From assembly GCA_965222855.1 (NCBI GenBank), contig CBDCUL010000005.1, positions 1 through 33,839 on the forward strand: DNA of 33,839 nucleotides, written 5' to 3'. The notes below the pieces were generated by a model that was not told the origin of the DNA, ran no database searches, and was given only the letters and a program-made list of their open reading frames with translations. Numbering within the stretch: the first letter of the stretch is position 1; every line of letters begins with the position of its first letter. The DNA is from JABABV01 sp965222855 (GTDB taxonomy: Bacteria; Bacillota_I; Bacilli_A; Mycoplasmatales; JABABV01). Below are positions 9,503-18,509 of the stretch, one piece after another. The position numbers and the translations under genes are program-made.

Positions 9503-9535
9503 AAACATCATATTGCTACAATATGATGTTTTTTC
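9503..9535 (+). terminator. Riboswitch expression-platform terminator
   Basis: AAACATCATATTG (9503-9515) pairs with CAATATGATGTTT (9519-9531) over 13 bp with a 3-nt loop and a T run. It lies between the aptamer and the start codon at 9570, so ligand-induced termination is the likely mode of control. The octamer GTTTAAAC at 9499-9506 overlaps its 5' arm and can pair with an identical, self-complementary GTTTAAAC at 9404-9411, a candidate antiterminator. Confidence 0.8.
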
Positions 9536-9569
9536 TTTTTGATAGCACTGATGAAAGCAGGACTTATAA

Positions 9570-10736
9570 ATGGCCAAGCATAAAAAAATCATTGTTAGTT
9601 TGATTGGACTAATATTATTTAGTAGTAGCATTGCAACATTGACTAGTTGCAATGCTAAAATTCATAATAGCGGGGATGTTTGAGATACTCTTAGTCCAGC
9701 GCCATTGCCAAAAGATAATTCACTAGATGCACAAGTTAATCGTTTGCGTCCGCATATTGCAACGATGTTAAAACAGCAAAGTAGTTTAACACAGACACAA
9801 GTTTATCGTAGTAAAAATACGACACCAATTTGAAACCAATTTTTTAGCAATAAATTAATTCCGCATTCAACTAATCAAGAAATTAATCATCTATTATCAC
9901 AAGAAATGGCCAAATTACCAATTGTGCCATTGAACAAAGATACTTTATTCATTAATAATAACCATCAATATTTAGGTAAATACGAAGATGTGAAAGTTGA
10001 TCCTAATAATATTGTGATTCATGGTTTAAGTTATCGTCGTAATCGCGTTATTGAAATGCAAGAAAATGATTATTTAGGTTTTGGTTTTGGAAATGATCCA
10101 AAAATAGATAATTATGGACAGCATTTTTTAGACCAATTTAACTATGATGACACTTCTTTTTTATCAGGTTCGCCGACAACAACAATTAATGCTTATCAGC
10201 ATTATAAAAACAATTTAACAATTGCTACAACATTAAAATTTGTGGCAATTGAAATCAATGGTCAAAAACGAATTTTAAGTTTACCGCACTTTTCCCAAAA
10301 TGATCATTATGATATTAATAAATGAAGTCCAGCTTCAATCAAAGCATATTTTAAAAATTGTTTTGATGCCCAACAATATCCTAAATTTATGAAAAATTTA
10401 ATGAAAGCTGTTGGGCAACAAAACAGTATTTTCAATCAAGGTCCTGGGAGTTTCTTACAATATTTAATGCCTCTGGGATATTGAGAATTAAAGCCCGTAA
10501 GCCACAACATTATCATTATGGAATGTCATAGCGACTTAACACCTTTTGGTCAAACAGCGGGTCAATTATTATATAAATTTAATAATCGAGATAAAGACCC
10601 AGTTGATGAAATGCTTGGTCCTTTCTCAATTGTTAATTCGCATGATAAAGGAAATTTATTAGCGGAAGAAGCAGCTTGATATCAAGCTGCTGGTCCGTTA
10701 ATTGGTTATTGAAAACCAAGAAAGAATGGTAGTTAA
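9570..10736 (+). CDS. Riboswitch-controlled lipoprotein
   Basis: 388 residues. The signal peptide (M-A-K-H-K-K-I-I-V-S-L-I-G-L) ends at the lipobox L-T-S-C, Cys27, so the mature protein should be anchored outside the membrane. It has none of the repeats found in the other lipoproteins. The body is rich in aromatic, Asn and Gln residues, with F-G-F-G-N-D-P and H-N-I-I-I-M-E-C-H-S-D as notable stretches. I recognise no family. It is the first gene after the cobalamin riboswitch and lies 3 nt before an ECF S component, so a corrinoid-capture role is inferred from context only. AGCAGGA precedes the ATG. Confidence 0.85.
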
Positions 10737-10739
10737 TTA

Positions 10740-11849
10740 ATGCGCTATGATAATACTCGATCAATTATTGCAATTGCCTTTTTAGGTCTAGCATTATCTT
10801 TAATGATTTGTGTTAAATTAGTTCTTGGGTTTATTCCTGGAATTGAACTAACTACTTTTTGTTTTGCGCTATTTTGTTTATTTCTACGCATTAAAGAAAT
10901 CCTTCTTTTATTAATTTCATATTTAATTGCAATTAGTATTATTTATGGTTTTGGTAGTTGAGTGTTGGCTTATTGAATTGTTTATCCAATTGATGCTTTA
11001 ATTATTATTGCTACTAAAAAACTAATTACTAATAAAATTATTTTTAGTGGGATCTTATTCTTTTTAGGTTTCTTATTTTTACCAGCTTATTTTATCTCAG
11101 ATGATCTTTTATTTTCGCGTAATGTGGCAATTACTAATGCAATTAGTTCATTGCCAATTTGTTTGATTGGGGGCTTTGCTAATTTAATTACTGGATTAAT
11201 ATTAACACCAGCTTTTGTACCGCACTTAAATTTAAACAGTTCTAAAATTTATAATAATTTTAGAACTGTTAAAATTGGTCGTGGGGGATTCGTTAGTAAA
11301 ATATTTGCTTCAGTGATGATCGTTGCTAGTTTTGGAGGGATTGGTGAATTTTATTATAACTTTGTTTATTTCCAAGAAGTTGCCGATCTTTATAATCGTC
11401 ATCATCGCTACGTCTACAAAAATGGCGTATTATCAGTCAAAGATTATAATCAAATTTATAACTCCTTAAATGATCACCAAATTGCATTAATTGGTGAATA
11501 TAATAATTACACTTATGAAGAAGTTATTGATTTAGCCAAAAATAACGAAACCGTTGGTAACGTTATTTTTGACAATCATAATAAACAACATCCTTTTCTA
11601 GATAGTTATAATCCCGGTCACAATAAATATTTACAACAACATCATTTTTATTTTGGGATTGCTGGTGATTATCATAGTCTTGGTCGATTGATCGGAATGC
11701 TTTATGTTGAAGTTGGTGGACATTACCAAGCAATCACAAACAGTCATATGAAAGCATCAATTTATTTAACGCAATTTTCTAATCAAGGTGTTGATTGAAT
11801 TCATTTACACGGTCATGAAGTTGTCCAAATTTATTATAAAAATACTTAA
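10740..11849 (+). CDS. ECF transporter S component with extra C-terminal domain (probable cobalamin)
   Basis: 369 residues. Residues ~1-165 form a polytopic membrane domain of about six segments. The P-G-I-E-L-T-T-F-C-F-A-L-F and I-Y-G-F-G-S-W-V motifs resemble the CbrT-type cobalamin S components of ECF transporters, which bind the vitamin and dock on a shared EcfA/EcfT module (not in this window). S components are usually ~170-220 residues. This one continues with a further membrane segment (~186-208) and a ~160-residue soluble domain rich in His (H-H-R, Q-Q-H-H-F, G-G-H-Y, H-L-H-G-H). If the six-segment core has cytoplasmic ends, the extra segment places that domain outside the cell. The riboswitch upstream supports cobalamin as substrate. 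Confidence 0.7.
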
Positions 11850-11877
11850 GATTACGTTGAACACGTAATCTTTTTTT
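11848..11877 (+). terminator. Intrinsic terminator
   Basis: AAGATTACGT pairs with ACGTAATCTT around TGAAC, followed by seven Ts. It overlaps the stop codon of the S component gene and separates the riboswitch operon from thiM. Confidence 0.85.
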
Positions 11878-11886
11878 GTAAATTAA

Positions 11887-11915
11887 TTGACAAACGCTTA
11901 ATAATGGATTATATT
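11887..11915 (+). promoter_or_regulatory. Promoter of thiM
   Basis: A TTGACA -35 box (11887-11892) and TATATT -10 box (11910-11915) with a 17-nt spacer, just after the preceding terminator. thiM is therefore probably transcribed on its own. Confidence 0.6.
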
Positions 11916-11988
11916 TTTTATAATATAAAAAATAAACTAAACTATTAAAAAAATGATTATAACAAAAAAAGAAACAAGGTGTTTATTA

Positions 11989-12771
11989 ATGATTAAACAT
12001 AATTTATTGAAAAATCTCGTAACAATTAAAAAAGATAATCTTTTAATTTTGAATTTAACTAATCTAGTAACAATTAATGATTTGGCAAATATTGAAATAT
12101 CATTAGGTGCTAGTCCTGTCATGAGTAATGATTTAGATGATGCGCTATCTTTAGCAAATTTTGCTAAAGCAATCTTGATTAATATCGGAACTATTAATCA
12201 AGACCAAGGTGAAATCATGTTAGCAGTAGCTAAAGCTAACTTTCAAAAAAAACCAATTATGATTGATCTAGTTGGTTATGGAGCAACAACTACTAGAAAT
12301 CAATGAGTTGAAAAATTACTTCCATTTTGTAGTGCTATCAAAGGAAATTATAGTGAAGTTTCTTCATTATATAAGAAACATAATCTAGCTAAAGGCGTTG
12401 ATGGTGATATTACTTTAGAAGATCCGCGCGCAATAGTTGAAACAATTGCCCAAAAATATCAAAAATTAATTCTAATGACTGGTGAAGTTGACTACATTAG
12501 TAATGGAGTTGAAACTTATGCTTTGAGTAATGGTCATTACTTATTAAAGAGTTTGACGGGGACTGGTTGTATGTTAGGTGCAATCAGTGCTACTTTTTTA
12601 GCAGTTAACAACACTTTAGGCGCTTTGTTGAATGCAACATCATTATTAAATTTAAGTGCCGAAAAAGCAGCTCAAAAAGCAAGTCGTCCTCAACAATTCA
12701 AAAGTGAGTTATTAGATAAGATATTTGATGCTCAAAATTGAATCAAAGAATCAGAAATTAAAATAAAATAA
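11989..12771 (+). CDS. thiM: Hydroxyethylthiazole kinase
   Basis: 260 residues, the usual length. ThiM phosphorylates 4-methyl-5-(2-hydroxyethyl)thiazole with ATP in thiamine salvage. Seen: N-L-V-T-I-N-D-L-A-N and G-A-S-P-V-M near the N-terminus, N-I-G-T-I and D-L-V-G-Y-G-A-T in the middle, K-G-V-D-G-D, then T-G-E-V-D-Y-I-S and the nucleotide-binding T-G-T-G-C-M-L (Cys194). The ATG at 11989 is preferred over one at 11953 because AAGGTG lies 8 nt upstream and the family starts here. No thiE, thiD or thiamine transporter is adjacent, and no thiamine riboswitch is seen. Confidence 0.93.
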
Positions 12772-12786
12772 TTATTCTTAGTAAAT

Positions 12787-12825
12787 AAAAAAACAATCCT
12801 ATTAAATTAACAGGATTGTTTTTTT
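12787..12825 (+). terminator. Bidirectional intrinsic terminator
   Basis: AAAAAAACAATCCT pairs with AGGATTGTTTTTTT around a short A/T loop. It lies between the convergent thiM (+) and the gene ending at 12857 (-), and works in both directions. Confidence 0.85.
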
Positions 12826-12856
12826 GTTTAGTTTATATAAATTATGTACGGTTAAT

Positions 12857-14455
12857 TTAATATTTTTCAATTCTACACACAGGTGCAAAAAGTTGATGAG
12901 AATTATTTAATATAAATTGATGAGGATTATTAATTAAATCCATAAAATGTTTTTGATAATATTCTTCAGTGTTTTTAGGATTGTCATTAATTGTGAATAA
13001 ACCTTTATCTAAATTGCTAATTTTAATAGGTATTGATATGTCATAAGACCTGTCATCAAAACTATTTCTTGATCAAACATAGTTTTGTTTTTTTGTATCT
13101 CCGTTATATCAATATTTAAAATTAGAATCAAAGTGATTTATATGATAAGGTGCCCCGCCTTCAATATCAGAAAAATTATTGGCATCATTCGGTCCGACAG
13201 AAGCGCTAAACAAACCCAAAGAATTACTTGTACCCATATATTTATTAGCATCTCCGTATGTATAATGACCAGTGTTGTAGCTACCAGAAGCATAATTATT
13301 AGCAGAATTTAATAAATTAGAAAAAACAGAAGGCATAATTTCAAAATCAGTTGAAGAATTTTGTATAATATGATTATTAATAATTTTTAGCATAGGAGAG
13401 TTTTGCTCTCATGAAATATCTTTATTTAAAAATCCACTACACATATATTGATAATTTTTATCTAAATAAATATTTTGGACTGAAGGACTAAAATTAATAA
13501 ATCCATCTGGGATTTCTCCTGTTGGACAAGTATCAATTGTAAATCTTTTTGTAATATCATTATCTTCACGAGTCATATGATTTGTAGCTAAATTTTCTAA
13601 TTTAAATCCAGTTTGAAAATAATCATGATCTCAATGGCGCTCGATATTAAAAGGAGGATCCGGATTTCATGTTGTATGCCCTTGAAAATATTTATACTGA
13701 GAGCTAAATATTTTTCCTCCATCAACAGGGTAAGAATCCCAATCAGATTGAATTGTACCATTAGTGTTTATTGGTTGTGAAAATAAAATATGATTATTAC
13801 CATTTAAAAAATTTTCTAAATCTGTTAACGAACTTATAAGTTTTTGAAATTTATCATAAGTATCGTAAGTAACCCCTGCTATAGTAATGGCTTTACCTGC
13901 ATTTCAATCTGTTATCAATATTTTTATAGCTTTTTCTAATTTAGAAATTTCTAATCCTGCAATTTCTTCATCAGGCATTCCTAACGCAGCACCTCCTAGA
14001 CTAAGTACCAACGCTCCGATATTAAATGCTAATTTTACAATTGCACCCTCTCTATTAATATCATTTTCAATATCATCACTTGTAGGTTTTAATTTAAGTT
14101 TAATTAAATCATTGTATAATAAATTGTTGTCGTTATTTCTTAAGTCGTGATATCTTTTTCAAGATCATCCTAATCTAGTCCCCCAATCATGTTGATGTGC
14201 AGAATAAATTCCATCAGAAAAATTCATAATCGGCTTTGTTTGTTTGACAGAAAGTGACTTTCTGACATTTAAATTACCATGATTTTTTAGTACTTTTAAA
14301 TATTTTTTATAAAATTTTATAGCTGCTAATGTTTCTTTTGATTGTCTTTTATCATTAATTGTACTTCTAAGAGAAACCAAAGCAGCAGTATTACTAGAAA
14401 GAACTATCGAACTTGCTCCACCTATAATTCCAATACTATATAATATATTTTTCAT
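12857..14455 (-). CDS. Large secreted protein with IYSA/TRxGWS motif
   Basis: 532 residues with TGA as Trp. The start is chosen at M-K-N-I-L-Y-S-I-G-I, with AAGGAG 6 nt upstream, rather than a longer open stretch. The N-terminus is a hydrophobic signal or anchor without a lipobox Cys. Residues ~83-98 carry I-Y-S-A...T-R-L-G-W-S. D-I-E-N-D-I (128-133) and a hydrophobic stretch L-A-F-N-I-G-A-L-V-L-S-L-G-G-A-A-L-G (142-159) follow. The remaining ~370 residues are soluble-looking and rich in Asn, Asp and aromatics (e.g. E-R-H-W-D-H-D-Y-F). The first 160 residues parallel the 150-residue protein at 15444. No family recognised; a secreted or pore-associated effector is one possibility, without direct evidence. 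Confidence 0.8.
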
Positions 14456-14499
14456 TTTATTACTCCTTATTTTATAATATAAATTTATTATAAAATAAG

Positions 14500-14533
14500 A
14501 AAACAATCACTAAAATTTAGTAATTGTTTTTTT
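14500..14533 (-). terminator. Probable intrinsic terminator
   Basis: AAAACAAT-CACTAAA pairs imperfectly (one mismatch) with TTTAGTAATTGTTTT. It lies just past the 3' end of the decayed gene that ends at 14548. Confidence 0.5.
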
Positions 14534-14547
14534 AAATCAATATTAGT

Positions 14548-15122
14548 TTAATTTTTATCTAATGTTTGGAACTGCTTAATTCAATGCTCACGCATTTGAG
14601 CATTAATATTTAAATTATTATTTTGATCAATCAAAGTTAGTGATTGTTGAATTTTACCACTATCTAATTTAACTGCTGGATTATTGTAAAAATAGAAATC
14701 AATATTAGTTGTAAAATTTAGACTAACTCCGGTATCAGTTTTTACTTGGTTATCATATTGGGCAATGCTTTTGACTAGTCTCAAAGTCATTGCGTAATAA
14801 TCATTTAGATAAGTTATTGCGTCTTGTTTAGCAGAGTTATGTAAATAAACTTTACCCCAAATGGAAAAATTAAAATTTTTCACATTGGGTTTTTTTGACC
14901 TTTCAAGAAATATAAGTCATTAGTATATGAAAAAGTATTGCGATTAGTATCATGTGTTTCATTTGTAATAAATTTATTATTAGATAATGCTAAATCTTGA
15001 CTAATATCTCGATTAAAATTTTTAGCTAAAGTTAAAGCATTAATCTTATGATGAGAATATGTTAAAAATAATAGACTAGTAACTAAGATTAAAGAACTTA
15101 GAAATAAATTTTTAGTTTTTCT
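14548..15122 (-). pseudogene. Decayed secreted-protein gene, no start codon, frame-shifted
   Basis: The frame opens at 15122 directly after a TAA and encodes K-T-K-N-L-F-L-S-S-L-I-L-V-T-S-L-L-F-L-T-Y-S, a clear signal peptide, but no ATG, GTG or TTG is available. It continues to ~14890, where a run of seven As (- strand) shifts the frame. Adding one A joins F-L-K-G-Q-K to P-N-V-K-N-F-N-F-S-I-W-G-K and the rest, ending F-Q-T-L-D-K-N at TAA. The reconstructed product is ~190 residues. The 14881-14550 part alone could start at GTG, but would lack the signal. I recognise no family. Confidence 0.65.
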
Positions 15123-15334
15123 TTAGATGAAAATGCGTTTGACTGATTTTCATATTTAATTTTAAACTGACAGCCATTAATATTTTTAACATTTTTATTA
15201 TATTTTTTAGCGCGATCAGCTAACAAAACATTAATATCAATATTTTTATTAATTAATTTTCAAATACCGAATTATGAACCAAAAATTATGCCAACTACAA
15301 TTACTAATATTAGTGTTCTTCTATATTTTTTCAT
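15098..15334 (-). pseudogene. Small membrane-anchored protein gene with in-frame TAA
   Basis: The ORF begins M-K-K-Y-R-R-T-L-I-L-V-I-V-V-G-I-I-F-G-S, a signal anchor, and meets TAA at 15272-15274. It continues in the same frame (F-G-I-W-K-L-I-N-K-N-I-D ... C-Q-F-K-I-K-Y-E-N-Q) to a second TAA at 15098. With the nonsense codon reversed it would be 78 residues. Its 3' end overlaps the decayed gene downstream in another frame. Function is unknown. Confidence 0.55.
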
Positions 15335-15443
15335 TAGTAATACCCATTTCTAATTTAACTTAATATTTTTTTAATTTATTATATAGTTATAAATAAATAC
15401 TGTTTTAACATTATTTAATATTTGATTTTAAAGAAGTATTTTA

Positions 15444-15896
15444 TTATTTATTAGCTTTATAAAATTTTCATATTTTTAAAAAATAAGCTCCAGCAAATAG
15501 TAAAACTACAAATCCGATTACAGAAATTAATATTATTTTACCAATTTCTTGCTTTTTGATTTCTTTTTCAATATCTTTAGTATTAGATTTTAAGCTGTTT
15601 TTTAAGTTTTTTAAAGATCATCCAAATCTTGTTGTTATATCCTTATTATTAGCAGAATAAATTCTAGTAGGTGAATTTGTTAATGGTGTTTTTGATGTGA
15701 TAGAAAGTGATTCTATGCTATTTGAATTTTCAACATTATTTGTGATTACTTTTAAAGTAGTATGAGTGTTTATAAATTTTTTAGATCCACCAACATATTG
15801 CTGATGAATCGGATTTATAGTGGTTGTGTTCGCTTGTGATAATACAATTAAACTTGAACCACTTAAAATTCCAATGCTATATAATATATTTTTCAT
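15444..15896 (-). CDS. Small membrane protein with IYSA/TRxGWS motif
   Basis: 150 residues. The N-terminus M-K-N-I-L-Y-S-I-G-I is identical over ten residues to the large secreted protein at 12857. R-I-Y-S-A (78-82) and T-T-R-F-G-W-S (88-94) follow, then D-I-E-K-E-I (108-113), a membrane segment (~119-141, I-I-L-I-S-V-I-G-F-V-V-L-L-F-A-G) and a basic tail K-I-W-K-F-Y-K-A-N-K. It thus matches the first third of the larger protein and stops after the hydrophobic segment. GGAG lies upstream. The first ~70 residues are a Ser/Thr/Asn-rich, presumably extracytoplasmic region. Function is unknown. Confidence 0.78.
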
Positions 15897-16100
15897 TTTA
15901 TTACTCCATGCTTAATTTCGAAAGTCAAACAATCTTTGAAATTATTTATATTCTTATTGTTTAATATAAAAATTATATCATACATTTAATACACGAATAT
16001 TAATTGCTCTTTCATTTACTATGTATTCCTTACTATTTTGTCATACAAATAAAATAAATTAAATATTCTAAAATTCTTTATTACAAAATTAAATAATAAG

Positions 16101-16202
16101 TATATAATTAGAATAACGGCATACAATTTTACGAAGGTATGCCATTATGAACATAATTTATTATTAGTTATTTATTATAAATTATTGTTAAAAATAACTA
16201 AT
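16101..16202 (+). promoter_or_regulatory. Promoter and two-hairpin leader of the PTS gene
   Basis: A TATATAATTAG -10 region lies at 16101-16111. The inverted repeat GGCATAC (16118-16124) / GTATGCC (16137-16143) sits at the expected transcript start, an operator-like site. A second inverted repeat ATTAGTTATTT (16163-16173) / AAATAACTAAT (16192-16202), an 11-bp stem, lies just before the ribosome site. The rest of the 324-nt gap (15897-16220) is A/T-rich with nothing else clear. Confidence 0.5.
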
Positions 16203-16220
16203 GCGGAAAAGGATTAAAAA

Positions 16221-18266
16221 ATGAAATTTACAACTAAGAATATATTATCTAATAATCGAGTAGATAATATAAATAAAGTTTTTGAAGAAATTTCTCTTTT
16301 TGCACAACACCAATCATGAATTAAAGATTATCAACAATTGGTGAAAGAATTTTGAATAAGAGAAAATCAAACTAGTACCGGATTTGAAGATGGCTTTGCA
16401 ATTCCACATGCGCTATCTTCAGAAATTAAAGAAATCCAAATTGTGATTTTAAAGAGTGAGCATGGAATTGAATGAGAAACGTTTGATGGTAAAAAAATCA
16501 AAGTAGCAATTGCATTGCTAATTCCTAAAAATAAAAAAAATAACAATCATATTGATGTCTTATCAAGTATTGCTCGTCAATTATTAAATAAAGAATTTCG
16601 TAATATTCTGAAAAATAATGATAATGATGCGATTGTTAAAACAATTAATAATGTTATCAGTAAAATTAAACTTAATACTGATACAGCAGCAACAGCCGCT
16701 AGTAAAGTTGTCCAAGAGCCTAATGTCAAAAAACTAAAAGTTATTGGAATTAGCGCTTGTACAACTGGTGTAGCGCATACTTATATGGTAAAAGATCGAA
16801 TGGAAAAACAATGTCGCGAAAAAGGAATGGAAGCACATTGAGAAACGCAAGGGAGTAAAGGACAAGAATATGTTTTAAGCGATAAACAAATTGCTGAAGC
16901 TGACTTAGTCTTAATTACTGCTGATATTAATGTCGAACTTGATCGTTTTGCTGGGAAAAGAATTTATATTACAAACACGCATGAAGCTTTGGAAAAAGGG
17001 GTTGCTTTAATAGCGATTGCTAATCAAAAAGCAACGCTATATTCTGGTGATGCTAATGCAAACTTCTTAGTTAACACAAAAACTAATAGTCAATTTCTAA
17101 AACATTTACTAAGTGGTGTGTCTTACATGATTCCCTTTGTGGTGTTTTCAGGGTTGATGTTTGCGATTCTTTCGGGAGTCGGACATTGAATGCACGGGAT
17201 TAACTATGCATTTGATGACGGTAGTGTTTTAGCAAAAATGTATCAAGCATCTGAAGTTGGATTTACATTTATGATTCCAATTATGGCAGGATTCATTGCT
17301 AATTCAATTGCCGGACGAGCGGCCATTGCACCCGCAATGATTAGTTCGTATGTATCAACCCAAAATAAATTTTGATATATGTATGGTACTACTTTTAGTG
17401 CCGGTCATACAGCATCACTTGCGCTATTAGGAGCGCTAATATTTGGAATATTAGCAGGATTAATAGTTAAATATGTTAATCGTATTAAAGTCCATCAACA
17501 TATTGCGGCAATTATGCCAATCATTATTGTGCCATTATTCGTAACAGCAGTGCTAACTTTACCATTAGTATTAGTTGGAGCGCCTGCTGGATGAGTAATG
17601 TATGAATTTAATTATGGCTTGCAATCAGCTGGTAAAATTAATGGCGTAAACTTCTTAATTGGATTTATAATCGGAGCAATGATTGGCTTTGATTTAGGTG
17701 GTCCGATTAATAAAATTGCCGTCTTGGCTGCCACTGGTTTAATGGCTAGTGGAAATTACTACTTAATGGGAGCAGCTGCAGCTGCTATTCCAATCCCACC
17801 ATTAGGTTCAGGATTAGCCGCTTTAATTTATCGTAAAAAATTCAAAGATGATTATGGTCTAGGTGTGTCTGCTGTTAGTTTAGGATTTATGGGAATTACC
17901 GAAGGTTCAATCCCATTTGCTGTTAAACATACATGACGTGTTATTACACCAAACATCTTATGTTCAGCTTTAGCTGGGGGAGCAGCATTTGCTTTACAAA
18001 TTAAAGGTTATGTTGGTGCCTGAGGGGGACCGATCATTACATTATTTGGTGGTGTCGGTGACCGTTGACATTTCGTAGCTGGTAGTCCAATATTAACTGG
18101 AACATTATTATTTTACGCAATCATTTTAAGTACTTCATTATTACATGCTTTTATTTTCTCAACTTTATCAAGTCGCGGAAAACCTGCAATAATGACTGAA
18201 ACATCTGATCCTGATATCATAGATGATATTGCAATTAAAGGTGTCGAAGAAGAAATTGCGATTTAA
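16221..18266 (+). CDS. fruA: PTS fructose/mannose-family EIIABC permease
   Basis: 681 residues; a single-chain sugar permease that phosphorylates its substrate during uptake. The EIIA domain (~1-145) has the phospho-His in G-F-A-I-P-H-A (His63). The EIIB domain (~172-270) has the phospho-Cys in I-S-A-C-T-T-G-V-A-H-T-Y-M (Cys180). The EIIC membrane domain (~290-665) has S-G-V-S-Y-M-I-P-F-V-V-F, G-F-D-L-G-G-P-I-N-K and G-I-T-E-G-S-I-P-F-A. The A-B-C order is that of fructose permeases. Many mollicutes pair it with fruK, which is absent here, so mannose or a related sugar remains possible. AAAGGAT precedes the ATG. It uses HPr/EI encoded elsewhere. Confidence 0.93.
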
Positions 18267-18277
18267 ATAATAATCCA

Positions 18278-18317
18278 AAAAAAATAATCTTAAGTAAAAT
18301 TAAGATTATTTTTTTTA
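18278..18317 (+). terminator. Intrinsic terminator
   Basis: AAAAAATAATCTTAA pairs with TTAAGATTATTTTTTT around GTAAAA. It is the end of the PTS transcript. Confidence 0.85.
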
Positions 18318-18509
18318 GTGCAATATTGCAAATAAATTTATAATGATATAATTAAGATATAATTAAAATCAAAATTATTTCTCAAATTAAAGTAGATTAA
18401 ACTAGTAATTGTATTATATATATAATAATTGCAATTCATTTAATATTAAAATATTTTAATAAGTCATCAATATAATTAATCGTAATGTTTAAATTGTCGA
18501 GGTTGAAAT

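Noticed and set aside
13887..14150. Open + strand frame inside the large secreted-protein gene
   Set aside because: It is the antisense shadow of the - strand gene, which has a ribosome site, a signal sequence and a 532-codon frame.
12857..14455. Ribosome-inactivating or known insecticidal toxin
   Set aside because: I could not find the catalytic motif order of known toxin families in the sequence, so no toxin name is given.
15090..15125. Programmed -1 frameshift joining the gene at 15334 to the decayed gene at 15122
   Set aside because: The run GAAAAAC is not in the frame required for a canonical slippery heptamer, and the upstream gene already has a TAA at 15272.
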